From: Bacteroidales bacterium
GTDB taxonomy: Bacteria; Bacteroidota; Bacteroidia; Bacteroidales; VadinHA17
DNA: 64,000 bases
Assembly: GCA_011620595.1 (NCBI GenBank)
Contig: WOYX01000037.1
Location: forward strand, 55,440-119,439
Direction: 5' to 3'
Position numbers and translations under genes: made by a program. Under the pieces are notes generated by a model, which was not told where the DNA came from, made no database searches, and saw only the letters and a list, made by a program, of their open reading frames with translations. Positions 18,727 to 29,490 of this stretch are shown in pieces. How positions within the stretch are numbered: the stretch's first letter is position 1; each line of letters begins with the position of its first letter.

Positions 18727-20172
18727 ATGAAGACTATCAATCTCAAATCGGTACTCAGGATTATCGGGCTCACCCTGGTGATCACTGCAGCTTCCATTCT
18801 CTTCTGCATCCCTGTGGCAATTATCTATTCCGAGCCTTTGGCTCCCTTCCTGCTTGCATTTGTTACAGCCATGGCGCCAGGGGCAGCGCTTTACTTTCTT
18901 ACACCCAGCCAGATACGGGAAAAAATCACCACCCGGGAGGGCTACCTGAGTGTTACCATGGGGTGGATTGCGCTGGTGCTGGCGGGATCCCTTCCTTTCC
19001 TTTACAGCAGCACAATCGATGGGTTTACCAACAGCTTGTTTGAAAGCGTATCCGGATTTACAACTACCGGAGCTTCAATACTTACTGATATAGAAGGCAT
19101 GCCCAGGTCAATACTCTTCTGGAGGAGTATGACGCACTGGATAGGAGGGATTGGTATCATACTGCTTGTAATAATAATCCTTCCCACACTTAAAGTGGGG
19201 GGCTATAACCTTTTTTCGCTGGAGTCCTCGCTCAAGCAGAAGATCCTGCCCCGCACAAAATCAGTGGCAGGGGTGATGCTGATGATCTACGTAACACTTA
19301 CTGTTGCAGAGATAATTCTGCTCACTGCCGGAGGCATGGAGCTCTTTGACAGTATCTGCCACTCGTTCGGCACGGTGGCAACAGGAGGATTTTCAACAAA
19401 AAACGACAGCATTGCAGGATACTCGGGTTACATTCAGTATGTAATTACGATCTTCATGTTTCTGGCTGCTACCAGTTATGTGGTGTTCTACTATATTGTC
19501 AGGAGAAACTTCAGCAGGGTAACCGGCAATGAGGAGTTCTGGTTCTACCTGTTCTTCACTACAGCTTCCGTGGTGTTGGTGACCATGATACTCCTGGCAG
19601 GTTCCGAAAGATCATTTGAGCTGGCATTCCGTCATTCGCTTTTCGAGGTTGTCTCAACAATAACGACGACGGGTTATGCCACCAACGACTACACCATGTG
19701 GCCGCCGGCAGCCTACATGGTGATATTTCTGCTCATCTTTGCAGGCGGGTCTACGGGGTCAACAACCGGAGGAATAAAGATGGCCAGACATCTGATAACC
19801 ATGAAAAACCTGCGAAACACCGTCATCAGGCTGCAGCATCCCAATGCCATCACACCGGTAAAGCTTAATCACAAGGTGGTTCCGGACAGCATCAACAGCC
19901 TGATGTCTGTGTTTATTCAGCTCTATATCATTCTGTTCATTGCGGGTGCCCTGATCATGATCATCACCGGCATTCCTGCGGAAGAGGCTGCAGGGGCTTC
20001 TGCGGCTTCAATATCATGTGTGGGTCCAGGCCTGGGTGCCTCAGGTAACATGGGCAATTTCGCCCATTTCAACGTTGTATCCAAGTACACAATGATGCTG
20101 CTTATGATAATTGGCCGCCTCGAGATATTCACCTTCATAGCACTGTTCACCGGTTCTTTCTGGAAGAAATAG
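18727..20172 (+). CDS. trkH: TrkH family potassium uptake protein
   Basis: SVSGFTTTGASIL, GTVATGGFSTKNDSI, VVSTITTTGYATNDY, TGSTTGGIKMARHL, SCVGPGLGASGNMGNF, four P-loop repeats. Confidence 0.93.
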   Translation: MKTINLKSVLRIIGLTLVITAASILFCIPVAIIYSEPLAPFLLAFVTAMAPGAALYFLTPSQIREKITTREGYLSVTMGWIALVLAGSLPFLYSSTIDGFTNSLFESVSGFTTTGASILTDIEGMPRSILFWRSMTHWIGGIGIILLVIIILPTLKVGGYNLFSLESSLKQKILPRTKSVAGVMLMIYVTLTVAEIILLTAGGMELFDSICHSFGTVATGGFSTKNDSIAGYSGYIQYVITIFMFLAATSYVVFYYIVRRNFSRVTGNEEFWFYLFFTTASVVLVTMILLAGSERSFELAFRHSLFEVVSTITTTGYATNDYTMWPPAAYMVIFLLIFAGGSTGSTTGGIKMARHLITMKNLRNTVIRLQHPNAITPVKLNHKVVPDSINSLMSVFIQLYIILFIAGALIMIITGIPAEEAAGASAASISCVGPGLGASGNMGNFAHFNVVSKYTMMLLMIIGRLEIFTFIALFTGSFWKK

Positions 20173-20276
20173 GCTCACGGAAACCGGAATGCTCAATAAA
20201 TATCATAAAAATCATGAAAAAGGATGAGAAATAGAAAAAGTACCTTACCTTTGCAGCCAAATAAAAATCATCAGTA

Positions 20277-20468
20277 ATGAATAAAGGTATTGTTAAGTTT
20301 TTCAACGTATCCAAAGGTTTTGGATTCATCAAGGACGCTGACTCTGATAAGGAGTATTTTGTGCATTCCACAGGCCTGATTGACAGGATCAAGGAGGATG
20401 ACGAGGTTACTTTCGACCTTCAGGAAGGCAAAAAAGGTTTAAATGCCGTTAATGTAAAGCTAGCATAG
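20277..20468 (+). CDS. Cold-shock domain protein
   Basis: MNKGIVKFFNVSKGFGFIKDADSDKEYFVHSTGL, CSD with RNP motifs; TACCTTTG box at 20246-20253. Confidence 0.96.
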   Translation: MNKGIVKFFNVSKGFGFIKDADSDKEYFVHSTGLIDRIKEDDEVTFDLQEGKKGLNAVNVKLA

Positions 20469-20498
20469 TTAACAACAGAGTGCATTATCAATGACCTT

Positions 20499-20528
20499 AG
20501 TCCCGGCAACATGTCGGGACTTTTTTTT
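20499..20528 (+). terminator. Rho-independent terminator after cold-shock gene
   Basis: AGTCCCG-GCAACATG-TCGGGACT followed by T8. Confidence 0.85.
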
Positions 20529-20529
20529 G

Positions 20530-21165
20530 CTACCGTTTGTCCGGAATGTTGAATCTCGTCCGGGCAACATCACAGATCATCCTGACAGTTTCGTCAATGC
20601 CAAGAAGGGATGAGTTGACGCACAGATGATATGATGTGGCGTCGCCCCATTTCTTGCCGCTGAAATAATTGTAATACGATGACCTTCCCTTGTCAGTCTT
20701 CTCTATCAGGTCTCTGGCCTTAGCCTCTGTGAGGTCATGTGTTTTGGCAATTCTGGCGATGCGGTCATCAATGTCTGAGCTGATAAAGATATTCAGACAT
20801 TCAGTTCTCTCCTTCATGACATAGTCGGCGCATCTTCCCACGAAGAGGCAGGAACCCTCATCGGCAAGTCTGCGCATCACATCGCTCTGGATCTTAAAGA
20901 GTGTCTCATTGCTCAGGTAATAGCTCGAAAAAAAATCCTCGGTGATCGAATTCCGGATTCCCAGCAACCCTGGAAAAAGGCTGAAGTGTTTCTGTTCATC
21001 CACTCTTTCGAATAACTCCTCACGGAGACCGCTCTCCTTTGCAGCAAGCCTGATCAACTCCTTGTCGTAAAATGAGATACCCAGTCTGGCAGCCAGTTTC
21101 TGACCTATTTCCCTTCCGCCGCTTCCAAGCTGCCGTCCAATGGTGATTATATATTTACCTGTCAT
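20530..21165 (-). CDS. Cytidylate kinase-like family protein
   Basis: YIITIGRQLGSGGREIGQKLAARLGISFYDKELI; LFVGRCADYV; FISSDIDDRIARI. Confidence 0.88.
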   Translation of the reverse strand: MTGKYIITIGRQLGSGGREIGQKLAARLGISFYDKELIRLAAKESGLREELFERVDEQKHFSLFPGLLGIRNSITEDFFSSYYLSNETLFKIQSDVMRRLADEGSCLFVGRCADYVMKERTECLNIFISSDIDDRIARIAKTHDLTEAKARDLIEKTDKGRSSYYNYFSGKKWGDATSYHLCVNSSLLGIDETVRMICDVARTRFNIPDKR

Positions 21166-21316
21166 CTATATTAGATATTCCTTTTGTAAAATTAGTTTTT
21201 TATTCTTACATGCGGTTTAAACTCTTTACTGCTTGCATGATTGGATCAGGCTTTAAAAAGAGTTATTTTGGGGAAATCATTCAGGTGTCTATCCGGATGA
21301 TCAAAAACCTGTGACC

Positions 21317-22804
21317 ATGGATAAATATATTCTTGCGCTTGACCAGGGAACAACCAGTTCCCGGGCGATTATCTTCGACAATATGGGTTTGCCGGTATCA
21401 TCGGCCAGGAAGGAGTTCACACAGATATTTCCGCAGCCGGGGTTGGTTGAGCATGATCCGGAAGAGCTATGGTCATCACAGGCAGGCGTTGCTGCAGAGG
21501 CGATGGCCAGGGCCGGCATCGACAGCTCACGCATTGCAGCCATTGGCATCACCAACCAGCGCGAGACGACGATCGTATGGAACAGAAAGAGCGGCAAGCC
21601 GCTTTGCAACGCCATCGTGTGGCAGGACAGGCGAACATCAGAGTTTTGTGATCAGCTCAGGAGAGACGGCCTTGAAGAAGTAATAACCGGGAAGACCGGG
21701 CTCATAATTGACGCCTACTTTTCTGCCACTAAGGTAAGATGGATACTTGACCATATCCCTGGAGCCAGGAAAATGGCCGACAGGGGAGAGTTGGCCTTTG
21801 GAACTGTTGATACCTGGCTGATCTGGAACCTTACTGCAGGCAGGCTGCATGTTACGGATGTTACCAATGCCTCGCGCACCATGCTGTTTAATATCCGTAC
21901 CCTGGAATGGGACGAGGAGCTGCTTCGCATCTTCAATATACCTGCAGCAATGCTTCCTGAGGTGCGCTCTTCCAGTGAAATCCTCGGCCATACCGAAGGG
22001 ATATTCTCCTCCCCGGTACCCGTTGCCGGAACTGCGGGCGACCAGCATGCTGCTCTCTTCGGACAGATGTGCATTGAGCAGGGTATGGTCAAGAATACAT
22101 ACGGCACCGGTTGCTTTATGATGATGAATACCGGCCCTGCACCGGTAATGTCCGGCAACAGGCTTCTTACCACGGTAGCGTGGAAGATCGGAAACAGGAC
22201 TGATTATGCTCTTGAAGGCAGTATTTTTATTGCCGGTGCAGTCGTTCAGTGGCTTCGCGACGGACTGGGAATCATCAGAGGTTCCGGGGAGGTGGAAGAG
22301 CTTGCTTCAGGTGTGCATGACAGTGAGGGTGTTTATTTCGTCCCCGCCTTTGCCGGCCTTGGTGCCCCGCATTGGAACCAGGATGCAAGGGGAACGATCA
22401 CCGGACTCACCCGTGGCACCACCACTGCACATATTGCCCGCGCAGCTCTCGATAGCATTGCCTATCAGACACATGATGTGTTACTTGCTATGCAGAATGA
22501 TTCACATCTGACAATAAGTGAGTTAAGGGTTGATGGTGGCGCCACGGTAAACAACCTGCTGATGCAGTTCCAGGCTGACATTCTTCAGGCTGACGTTGTA
22601 CGTCCGAAAATCACCGAAATCACTGCTCTGGGTGCTGCCTACCTTGCGGGCCTGGCAACGGGTTACTGGAATAGCATTGATGAAATAAAGAGTCAGTGGC
22701 AGGTTGAAAGGGTATTCTCACCAATAATGAAACCACGGGAAACCAGCCTCCTTGTAAAAGGTTGGCACCATGCCGTCAGGGCAGCCATGGCAAGGGAAGA
22801 ATAG
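21317..22804 (+). CDS. glpK: Glycerol kinase
   Basis: [73 protein letters not shown]. Confidence 0.95.
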   Translation: MDKYILALDQGTTSSRAIIFDNMGLPVSSARKEFTQIFPQPGLVEHDPEELWSSQAGVAAEAMARAGIDSSRIAAIGITNQRETTIVWNRKSGKPLCNAIVWQDRRTSEFCDQLRRDGLEEVITGKTGLIIDAYFSATKVRWILDHIPGARKMADRGELAFGTVDTWLIWNLTAGRLHVTDVTNASRTMLFNIRTLEWDEELLRIFNIPAAMLPEVRSSSEILGHTEGIFSSPVPVAGTAGDQHAALFGQMCIEQGMVKNTYGTGCFMMMNTGPAPVMSGNRLLTTVAWKIGNRTDYALEGSIFIAGAVVQWLRDGLGIIRGSGEVEELASGVHDSEGVYFVPAFAGLGAPHWNQDARGTITGLTRGTTTAHIARAALDSIAYQTHDVLLAMQNDSHLTISELRVDGGATVNNLLMQFQADILQADVVRPKITEITALGAAYLAGLATGYWNSIDEIKSQWQVERVFSPIMKPRETSLLVKGWHHAVRAAMAREE

Positions 22805-22935
22805 AAGGGAGCCTGTCCGGCAGTATTTTGGGACGAATGTACCGCCATGCGGCCTTTAGGCTGCTATTTGCAGCGTGAAAATCGCTTGCCGGAAGCTGAT
22901 TTATTTAATTACGTTTGTATTATTAATACTCGGAT

Positions 22936-24099
22936 ATGAAAAAGCTGGCTCTTTTCACCATTCTCTTTACACTGCTGCTACCCCTGCCATCAGTCGCTCA
23001 GGTGGCCGACAGCGCCGACGTATATATCATTACCTGCGCTCCGGGTACGGAGAGCTACTCGATATACGGCCATACGGCGCTGCGTATTGCCGTCCGCGGG
23101 ACCACCGTTAACAGGGTCTATAACTGGGGTATTTTTGACTTCTCAACCCCGAATTTCGTCTACCGGTTTGCCAAGGGAAGGCTTGACTACATGCTCGGAG
23201 CCTACGGATATGAGGATTTTCTGATGGAGTACATCTCCGAAGGCCGCTCAGTATGGTCTCAGAAGCTGAACCTGACCGGAGCGGAGAAGGAGAGACTCTT
23301 TGAACTTATAAATGAGAACCTGATGCCTGAGAATGTGAAGTACAGGTATGACTTCTTCTTCGACAACTGTGCTACCCGCGTGCGAGACATAGTGGCGGCT
23401 GCTGCAACCGACACTGTAATATTTCCTGAGAAGGAGAGGAAAAAACAGAAGAGTTTTCGAAGACTTGTCGATCCCAAACAAAAGGTTCTGCCGTGGCTCG
23501 ACCTGGGTGCTGACATGCTGCTGGGACTGCAGGCAGACAGAAAGGCCACCCCCTTCGATGAAATGTTCCTTCCGGACTATCTGATGAACAACATGCTGAG
23601 TACAGTCATTGTCCATGATGGGGTTGAAGAAGCTCTGACAGGTCCTGCTGAGGTTGTTGCCGATTTCCCTGAATCTGACAGGACATCAGCAAAAGCATGG
23701 GTACCGCAGACTGTTTTCTGGCTTATACTGCTGCTTGTTCTGCTCATGACATTCGTTTCTGGGAGACCGAAGCTTGTGAGGGCAGCTGATTTTGTGATTT
23801 ATTTTATCTGTTCGGTCATAGCCCTGTTGCTGGTTTTTACCAACCTGTTTTCCGAACATGATGCACTTCATTTCAACCTCCTTTTCCTTGGGATAAATAT
23901 CCTGATCCCGGTGCTGTTCGTGCTGCTCTTCACACGAAATAAAGCAGTTCTGCTGAGCAGGATAGCCTTTTTCATCTCCCTCTCATGGCTTCCGGTGTCA
24001 CTCATCGCCGGTCAGGGGATCAATCCGGCCCTGATTCCTCTGGTGCTGATTATAACTGTAAGGCTATACAGTCACTGCGGGTTTGGGAAAGAGCTTTAA
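22936..24099 (+). CDS. DUF4105 domain membrane protein (Lnb-like)
   Basis: SYSIYGHTALRI, YNWGIFDF, NLMPENVKYRYDFFFDNCATRVRD; C-terminal transmembrane segments. Confidence 0.8.
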   Translation: MKKLALFTILFTLLLPLPSVAQVADSADVYIITCAPGTESYSIYGHTALRIAVRGTTVNRVYNWGIFDFSTPNFVYRFAKGRLDYMLGAYGYEDFLMEYISEGRSVWSQKLNLTGAEKERLFELINENLMPENVKYRYDFFFDNCATRVRDIVAAAATDTVIFPEKERKKQKSFRRLVDPKQKVLPWLDLGADMLLGLQADRKATPFDEMFLPDYLMNNMLSTVIVHDGVEEALTGPAEVVADFPESDRTSAKAWVPQTVFWLILLLVLLMTFVSGRPKLVRAADFVIYFICSVIALLLVFTNLFSEHDALHFNLLFLGINILIPVLFVLLFTRNKAVLLSRIAFFISLSWLPVSLIAGQGINPALIPLVLIITVRLYSHCGFGKEL

Positions 24100-24188
24100 C
24101 ACTACTTTAACAACCTTTAACAAGGATTTTTAATATCAGAAATGATCTTTGCGGATATTTTTTACGGAGATAAACAATACTATACAAA

Positions 24189-25184
24189 ATGGAACACACA
24201 ACCGATATCAGGCTCCTGAATGAGAAGATCGAAAGGGAGAGTGCCTTTGTTGACCTTGTCAGGCAGGAGATTAACAAGGTGATCGTCGGGCAGCGTCACC
24301 TGACTGATTCATTGCTTATTGGCCTGTTATCAAACGGTCATATACTGCTTGAGGGTGTGCCCGGACTGGCAAAGACTCTTGCCATCAAGACGCTGGCATC
24401 GATCATCGACACGAAATTCAGCCGGATACAGTTCACTCCCGACCTGCTTCCTGCTGACCTCATCGGGACGATGATCTACAGCCAGAAGAAAGAGGAATTC
24501 ATTGTCCGCAAGGGACCGATCTTTGCCAATTTCATCCTTGCCGATGAGATTAACAGGTCGCCTGCCAAGGTGCAGAGCGCCCTGCTTGAGGCCATGCAGG
24601 AGCGTCAGGTCACCATCGGTGAGCACACCTATAAGCTTGATGAGCCTTTCATGGTGCTGGCAACGCAGAACCCCATAGAACAGGAGGGAACCTACCCGCT
24701 GCCCGAGGCACAGGTTGACAGGTTCATGCTCAAGGTGGTTATTACCTATCCCGACAAGGAGGAGGAGCGCATGATCATCCGTGAGAACCTCGCCAGCAAG
24801 TTCCCGACGGCAGACACCATCCTGAAGCCTGATGATATTCTTAGAGCACGAAGTGTGGTTAAGGAGGTCTACCTTGACGAGAAGATAGAGAACTACATCC
24901 TTGACATTGTTTTTGCGACACGCAACCCGGAGAAATTCGGACTGGATAAGTTCTCCCCCCTCATTTCATACGGGGCATCCCCCAGGGCAGGCATCAACCT
25001 TGCCATGACCGTCAAGGCCTACGCCTTCATAAAGAGGAGAGGCTTCGTGGTGCCTGAGGATGTGAGATTTCTTTGCGCTGATGTGCTCAGACACCGTATA
25101 GGCCTAACCTATGAGGCCGAGGCAGAGAACATTACGCAGGACAATATAATTTACGAGATCCTCAATACTGTTGAAGTGCCATAG
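24189..25184 (+). CDS. MoxR family AAA+ ATPase
   Basis: LLEGVPGLAKTLAIKTLA, ADEINRSPAKVQSALLEAMQERQVT, ATQNPIEQEGTYPLPEAQ. Confidence 0.96.
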   Translation: MEHTTDIRLLNEKIERESAFVDLVRQEINKVIVGQRHLTDSLLIGLLSNGHILLEGVPGLAKTLAIKTLASIIDTKFSRIQFTPDLLPADLIGTMIYSQKKEEFIVRKGPIFANFILADEINRSPAKVQSALLEAMQERQVTIGEHTYKLDEPFMVLATQNPIEQEGTYPLPEAQVDRFMLKVVITYPDKEEERMIIRENLASKFPTADTILKPDDILRARSVVKEVYLDEKIENYILDIVFATRNPEKFGLDKFSPLISYGASPRAGINLAMTVKAYAFIKRRGFVVPEDVRFLCADVLRHRIGLTYEAEAENITQDNIIYEILNTVEVP

Positions 25185-25189
25185 TAACT

Positions 25190-25630
25190 ATGAAAAGGAT
25201 CCTGCTGGTAACTGCCATCTTTTTCTGCATGGTGTCCCTGAAATCACAGGGATTCATAGGTCTTCATGAGCGTGATATCTTGCAGATAATGGATTGGGAA
25301 CACCCGGGGCTGGTGCTGCAGAGTGACATCAGGAACAGCAGTGTAAGGTATCTGAAGTATCTGTCGAAGGACAATCAGGAGACCTGGGTTATTTTCCTTG
25401 ATGCAAATGGGATTTGCAAAGGGGTAAGGATAACCTGCGCCAACAACCGTTACGACAGCAGGATCAGGGAGCTGAATGAGCTCTATCAGCCCGGCGAACC
25501 AAACATTTGGAGCTACACGGAGAAAAGTGAGAAGATAGATGTCAGTCTCAAGCGTGACGATTACTTTTTTACAGTCACCTGGGAGAGGGCAAAGAAGAGA
25601 GGGAAAAGTGGAAACGACAGAGCTGCTTAA
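25190..25630 (+). CDS. Small predicted secreted protein of unknown function in moxR/bat operon
   Basis: N-terminal signal peptide MKRILLVTAIFFCMVSLKSQG; 5-bp gap to moxR and overlap with the DUF58 gene start. Confidence 0.7.
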   Translation: MKRILLVTAIFFCMVSLKSQGFIGLHERDILQIMDWEHPGLVLQSDIRNSSVRYLKYLSKDNQETWVIFLDANGICKGVRITCANNRYDSRIRELNELYQPGEPNIWSYTEKSEKIDVSLKRDDYFFTVTWERAKKRGKSGNDRAA

Positions 25631-26471
25631 GAAAGTAAGAAAGATCGAGATAAGGTCGAGGGGCCTTACCAGGCAGATTTTTGCCGGCGAGTACCACAGC
25701 GCCTTTCGCGGCAGGGGAATGGCTTTCAGTGAGGTACGCGAGTACCAGTTCGGGGATGACATTCGTAATATCGACTGGAACGTCACAGCCCGGTTAGGCC
25801 ATCCCTACGTTAAGATATTTGAAGAGGAGCGTGAGCTGACCGTAATGCTCCTTGTAGATGTCAGCCGCTCCGGTGATTTCGGGACGGCAGCTTCAACGAA
25901 GAGAGAGCTGATGACAGAGATAGCAGCTGTGCTGGCATATTCGGTAATTGCCAATAATGACAAAGTGGGACTTATGCTCTTCTCCGACAGGGTTGAAAAG
26001 TACATACCCCCCAAGAAGGGCAGGGCGCACATGCTCCGAATTATCAGAGAGATGCTCAGCTATGAACCTGCCGGGTCGGGCACCTCCCTCGCAGAGCCGC
26101 TGCGATATCTTACAAATGTCATCAGGAAAAGGTGTACGGCATTCATCCTTTCCGACTTCATGGCGCCTCCCTTCACCGAGTCGCTGCGCATTGCATCGGG
26201 CAAGCATGATGTTGTAGCCCTGCGCATCAGTGACAGGAGGGAGAGGGAGATGCCCGACATCGGTTTCGTAAAGGTTGCTGACCCGGAGACAGGAAGAGAG
26301 GATTGGGTCGACACCTCTTCTGCCCGCATCAGAAGGGAGTATGCCGAACGTTGGAAGAGATATGACGAGGCAGTCAGCTCTACGTTTGTAAACTGCGGTG
26401 TAGATGTGGCCACCGTCAATACCGGTGCTGACTACATAAAGCCACTGATCTCACTCTTCAAGCACAGGTAA
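25608..26471 (+). CDS. DUF58 domain protein (vWA-like)
   Basis: SRGLTRQIFAGEYHSAFRGRGMAFSEVREYQFGDDIRNIDWNVTARLG. GTG start at 25608 preferred. Confidence 0.92.
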   Translation: METTELLKKVRKIEIRSRGLTRQIFAGEYHSAFRGRGMAFSEVREYQFGDDIRNIDWNVTARLGHPYVKIFEEERELTVMLLVDVSRSGDFGTAASTKRELMTEIAAVLAYSVIANNDKVGLMLFSDRVEKYIPPKKGRAHMLRIIREMLSYEPAGSGTSLAEPLRYLTNVIRKRCTAFILSDFMAPPFTESLRIASGKHDVVALRISDRREREMPDIGFVKVADPETGREDWVDTSSARIRREYAERWKRYDEAVSSTFVNCGVDVATVNTGADYIKPLISLFKHR

Positions 26472-26474
26472 GGC

Positions 26475-27443
26475 ATGAAAAGGATCATATCACTCATATC
26501 AGCCTTGTGTCTGTTGCTTGTTGCGGCATCTGCCCAGGAGGTGACAGTAACCTCTGCGCCTGATACCACCACTATTCTTATTGGTGATCAGACCGGGTTT
26601 ACCGTCACGGCGGTGATTCCCGCCGGCACGGTGGCAGGTCTCAGCGAAGCGCGAGACACCCTTGCCGGGAAGATCGTTATACTGCGCAGAAGCCCCAGAG
26701 ACAGTGCGGCAGGACCCGACGGGAAAATCATAATCTCCGACAGGTATCTGATAACGGCATTCGATTCCGGAACATACAACATACCCCCCTTTTATGCTGA
26801 GGTAGCCTCCGGTGATACACTTCTCAGGTACTATTCGGAAAATTCATCCCTCAGGGTCCTGCGTCCCGATGTCACACCTCCCGACAGTACCGATGTCATA
26901 TTCGACATTATCCCTCCCCGCCGGGCTCCGGTGACTTTTGCGGAGATAGTACCGTGGCTTGTAATAGCCTTTGTGGCAGCAGTGCTTCTATATCTTCTGG
27001 CCCGTTTTCTGCCAAGGAATCCTTTAAGGAGGTTTGTCAGACCTCTGCCCCCTCCTGAACCGGCACACATTATTGCTTTGCGGGAGCTGTCGGCTTTGCG
27101 TTCCGAAGAGTTGTGGCAGAAGGGAGAGGTCAAGGAATACTATTCGCGGCTGTCGGACATACTGCGCCGGTACATCGATAACCGTTACGGTATCAGTTCA
27201 CCCGAACTGACCACCGACGAAACCGTGCGGATGCTGCAGCATGCGGCAGTGACTACCGGCGCACAGATGTCAGTCGTGAAAGAGATACTTTCTCTCTCTG
27301 ACATGGTGAAATTCGCCAAATATGTTCCTGAGAACAGCTTGCATGAGAGATGTTACGAAGATGCCATGAGATTTGTAGAAGAGACAAAAGAGGCGGAAGA
27401 GACTGCCGGTGAGACGGCAGGGGAAGGAGGCAGGCATGCGTAA
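26475..27443 (+). CDS. BatD-type N-terminal / DUF4381-like membrane protein of bat operon
   Basis: Signal peptide, TM segment, VKEYYSRLSDILRRYIDNRYGISSPELTTDE; genomic context. Confidence 0.7.
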   Translation: MKRIISLISALCLLLVAASAQEVTVTSAPDTTTILIGDQTGFTVTAVIPAGTVAGLSEARDTLAGKIVILRRSPRDSAAGPDGKIIISDRYLITAFDSGTYNIPPFYAEVASGDTLLRYYSENSSLRVLRPDVTPPDSTDVIFDIIPPRRAPVTFAEIVPWLVIAFVAAVLLYLLARFLPRNPLRRFVRPLPPPEPAHIIALRELSALRSEELWQKGEVKEYYSRLSDILRRYIDNRYGISSPELTTDETVRMLQHAAVTTGAQMSVVKEILSLSDMVKFAKYVPENSLHERCYEDAMRFVEETKEAEETAGETAGEGGRHA

Positions 27444-28428
27444 CATCGTCTTTGAAAACGGGTGGTTTCTGTGGTTCCTGCTGGTTATACCGCTGCTGCT
27501 GGCATATTATATCTACCGCCAGAACAAGTCACATGCATCACTGAAGCTCTCTACTGCCGGTTTTTTTGCAGAGAGCCGCAACACCTTCCGTCACTGGCTC
27601 AGGCATATTCTTTTTGCCATGCGCCTGGCGGTCATCGCCTTGGTGATCATCGTTATTGCCAGGCCTCAGAATGTCGATAAATGGCAGAGTTCCACAACCG
27701 AGGGCATCGATATTGTGCTGGCTCTTGACGTCTCAGGCTCCATGCTGGCCCGCGACTTCAGTCCTGACAGGCTTGAGGCCTCCAAAAATGTTGCCACAGA
27801 ATTCATCAGTGGCAGGCCTTATGACCGTATAGGGCTGACTGTATTCAGCGGGGAGAGCTTTACGCAGTGCCCGCTGACCACTGATCATGCCGTGCTGATA
27901 AACCTTCTGAGGGAGATCAAAAGCGGAATGATAGAAGACGGCACCGCCATAGGTGTAGGACTGGCAACTGCCATCAACCGGATCAAGGACTCTGATGCTA
28001 TAAGCAAGGTGATAATCCTTCTTACCGACGGGGTGAACAACATGGGATCGATAGACCCGATGACGGCTGCAGAGATAGCACACACCTTCGGCATAAGGGT
28101 TTATACCATCGGCGTAGGAAGCAGGGGTTATGCCGATTACCCCGTGCAGACCCCCTTTGGCATGCGTTATCAGAAGATGCAGGTTGAGATAGATGAGGAG
28201 TTGCTGAAAGAGATAGCTGAACTTACCGGCGGCAGGTATTTCAGGGCTGTTGACAACACCAGTCTTCAGCAGGTTTACAGTGAGATAGACAAGCTTGAGA
28301 AATCGAAGATAGAGACCAGGGAGCACAGCAGGCGTGAGGAGGTATTTATGCCGTGGGCACTGGCGGCGGCAATCATCCTCACCCTCGAGTTGCTGTTCAG
28401 GTATCTGTTTCTTAAAAACATGTCATAG
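27436..28428 (+). CDS. batA: vWA domain protein BatA
   Basis: DIVLALDVSGSMLARDFSPDRL MIDAS motif; two TM segments; operon context. ATG at 27436. Confidence 0.88.
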   Translation: MRNIVFENGWFLWFLLVIPLLLAYYIYRQNKSHASLKLSTAGFFAESRNTFRHWLRHILFAMRLAVIALVIIVIARPQNVDKWQSSTTEGIDIVLALDVSGSMLARDFSPDRLEASKNVATEFISGRPYDRIGLTVFSGESFTQCPLTTDHAVLINLLREIKSGMIEDGTAIGVGLATAINRIKDSDAISKVIILLTDGVNNMGSIDPMTAAEIAHTFGIRVYTIGVGSRGYADYPVQTPFGMRYQKMQVEIDEELLKEIAELTGGRYFRAVDNTSLQQVYSEIDKLEKSKIETREHSRREEVFMPWALAAAIILTLELLFRYLFLKNMS

Positions 28429-28434
28429 CAAGCC

Positions 28435-29490
28435 ATGGATACTTTCAGATTTGCCAATCCCGATATTCTTTACCTGCTCTTACTGGTGCCGGTACTGATA
28501 CTTATATGGGCAGCAGGCAACAGGAGAAGGAGGCTGGCAAGGGATCGCTTTGGCGACCCCGAGCTTGTGAGAAGGCTTATTCCCGACTATTCGCAGGCAC
28601 GTATGACTGTGAAGTTCTTCATGAGGCTGACGGCATTTATTCTTGCACTGCTGACAGTGGCAAGGCCCCAGTTCGGTTCGAGGCTCGAGGAGGTCAAACG
28701 TGAGGGCGTGGAGGTTATTATAGCTCTGGATGTCAGTAACTCAATGCTGGCTACCGATATTAAACCTTCAAGGCTTGAACGGGCCAGACAGGCTATATCG
28801 CAGCTGGTTGATCAGCTTAGAAATGACAGAATAGGGTTGATACTCTTCGCCGGTGATGCCTATACACAGATACCTGTCACCAATGACTATCTCTCTGCCA
28901 AGATGTTCCTCGCCTCAGCCGGTCCTGATGCCGTATCAAAGCAGGGAACGGCAATAGGCGCAGCGATAGAGCTGGGGATCAGGTCATTCACTCCAGAGAG
29001 CGACAAGAGCAGGGCGCTGATCATAATAACCGACGGCGAAAACCATGAGGATGATGCGGTGGAGCAGGCCCGCCTGGCAGCCGAAAAGGGCATTACCGTT
29101 CACACCATAGGCATAGGCTCACCGGAAGGCTCTCCGATACCGATAACGGCAGGCGGCAGGACCGACTACCTCAAGGACAGGGAGGGCAACACCGTCATCT
29201 CTAAGCTCAATGAGAAAACGCTCAGGGAGATAGCATCCGTGACGGGAGGAAATTATGTCAGGGCCAGCAACAGCAGCATAGGACTGAACGAGATATATAA
29301 CGATATCGGCCGCATGAAGAAGAGTGAAACGAATACGGTGATGTATACCGAATACAATGATCAGTTTATGGTACCGGCAGTGCTTCTCTTCCTGTTGCTC
29401 CTTGCAGATCTGCTTTTTGAAGACCGCAGGAGCCATCTTCTGAGGCGGCTTGGAATTGTGGCATCAGATTTGAAAAAGGCTGAGAGATGA
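28435..29490 (+). CDS. batB: vWA domain protein BatB
   Basis: EVIIALDVSNSMLATDIKPSRLERA; IIITDGENHEDDA. Confidence 0.88.
   Translation: MDTFRFANPDILYLLLLVPVLILIWAAGNRRRRLARDRFGDPELVRRLIPDYSQARMTVKFFMRLTAFILALLTVARPQFGSRLEEVKREGVEVIIALDVSNSMLATDIKPSRLERARQAISQLVDQLRNDRIGLILFAGDAYTQIPVTNDYLSAKMFLASAGPDAVSKQGTAIGAAIELGIRSFTPESDKSRALIIITDGENHEDDAVEQARLAAEKGITVHTIGIGSPEGSPIPITAGGRTDYLKDREGNTVISKLNEKTLREIASVTGGNYVRASNSSIGLNEIYNDIGRMKKSETNTVMYTEYNDQFMVPAVLLFLLLLADLLFEDRRSHLLRRLGIVASDLKKAER

Noticed and set aside
20499-20528. Hairpin AGTCCCG...CGGGACT resembling the aromatic attenuator stem
   Set aside because: Located after a stop codon with no aromatic leader or downstream co-directional gene; ordinary terminator.
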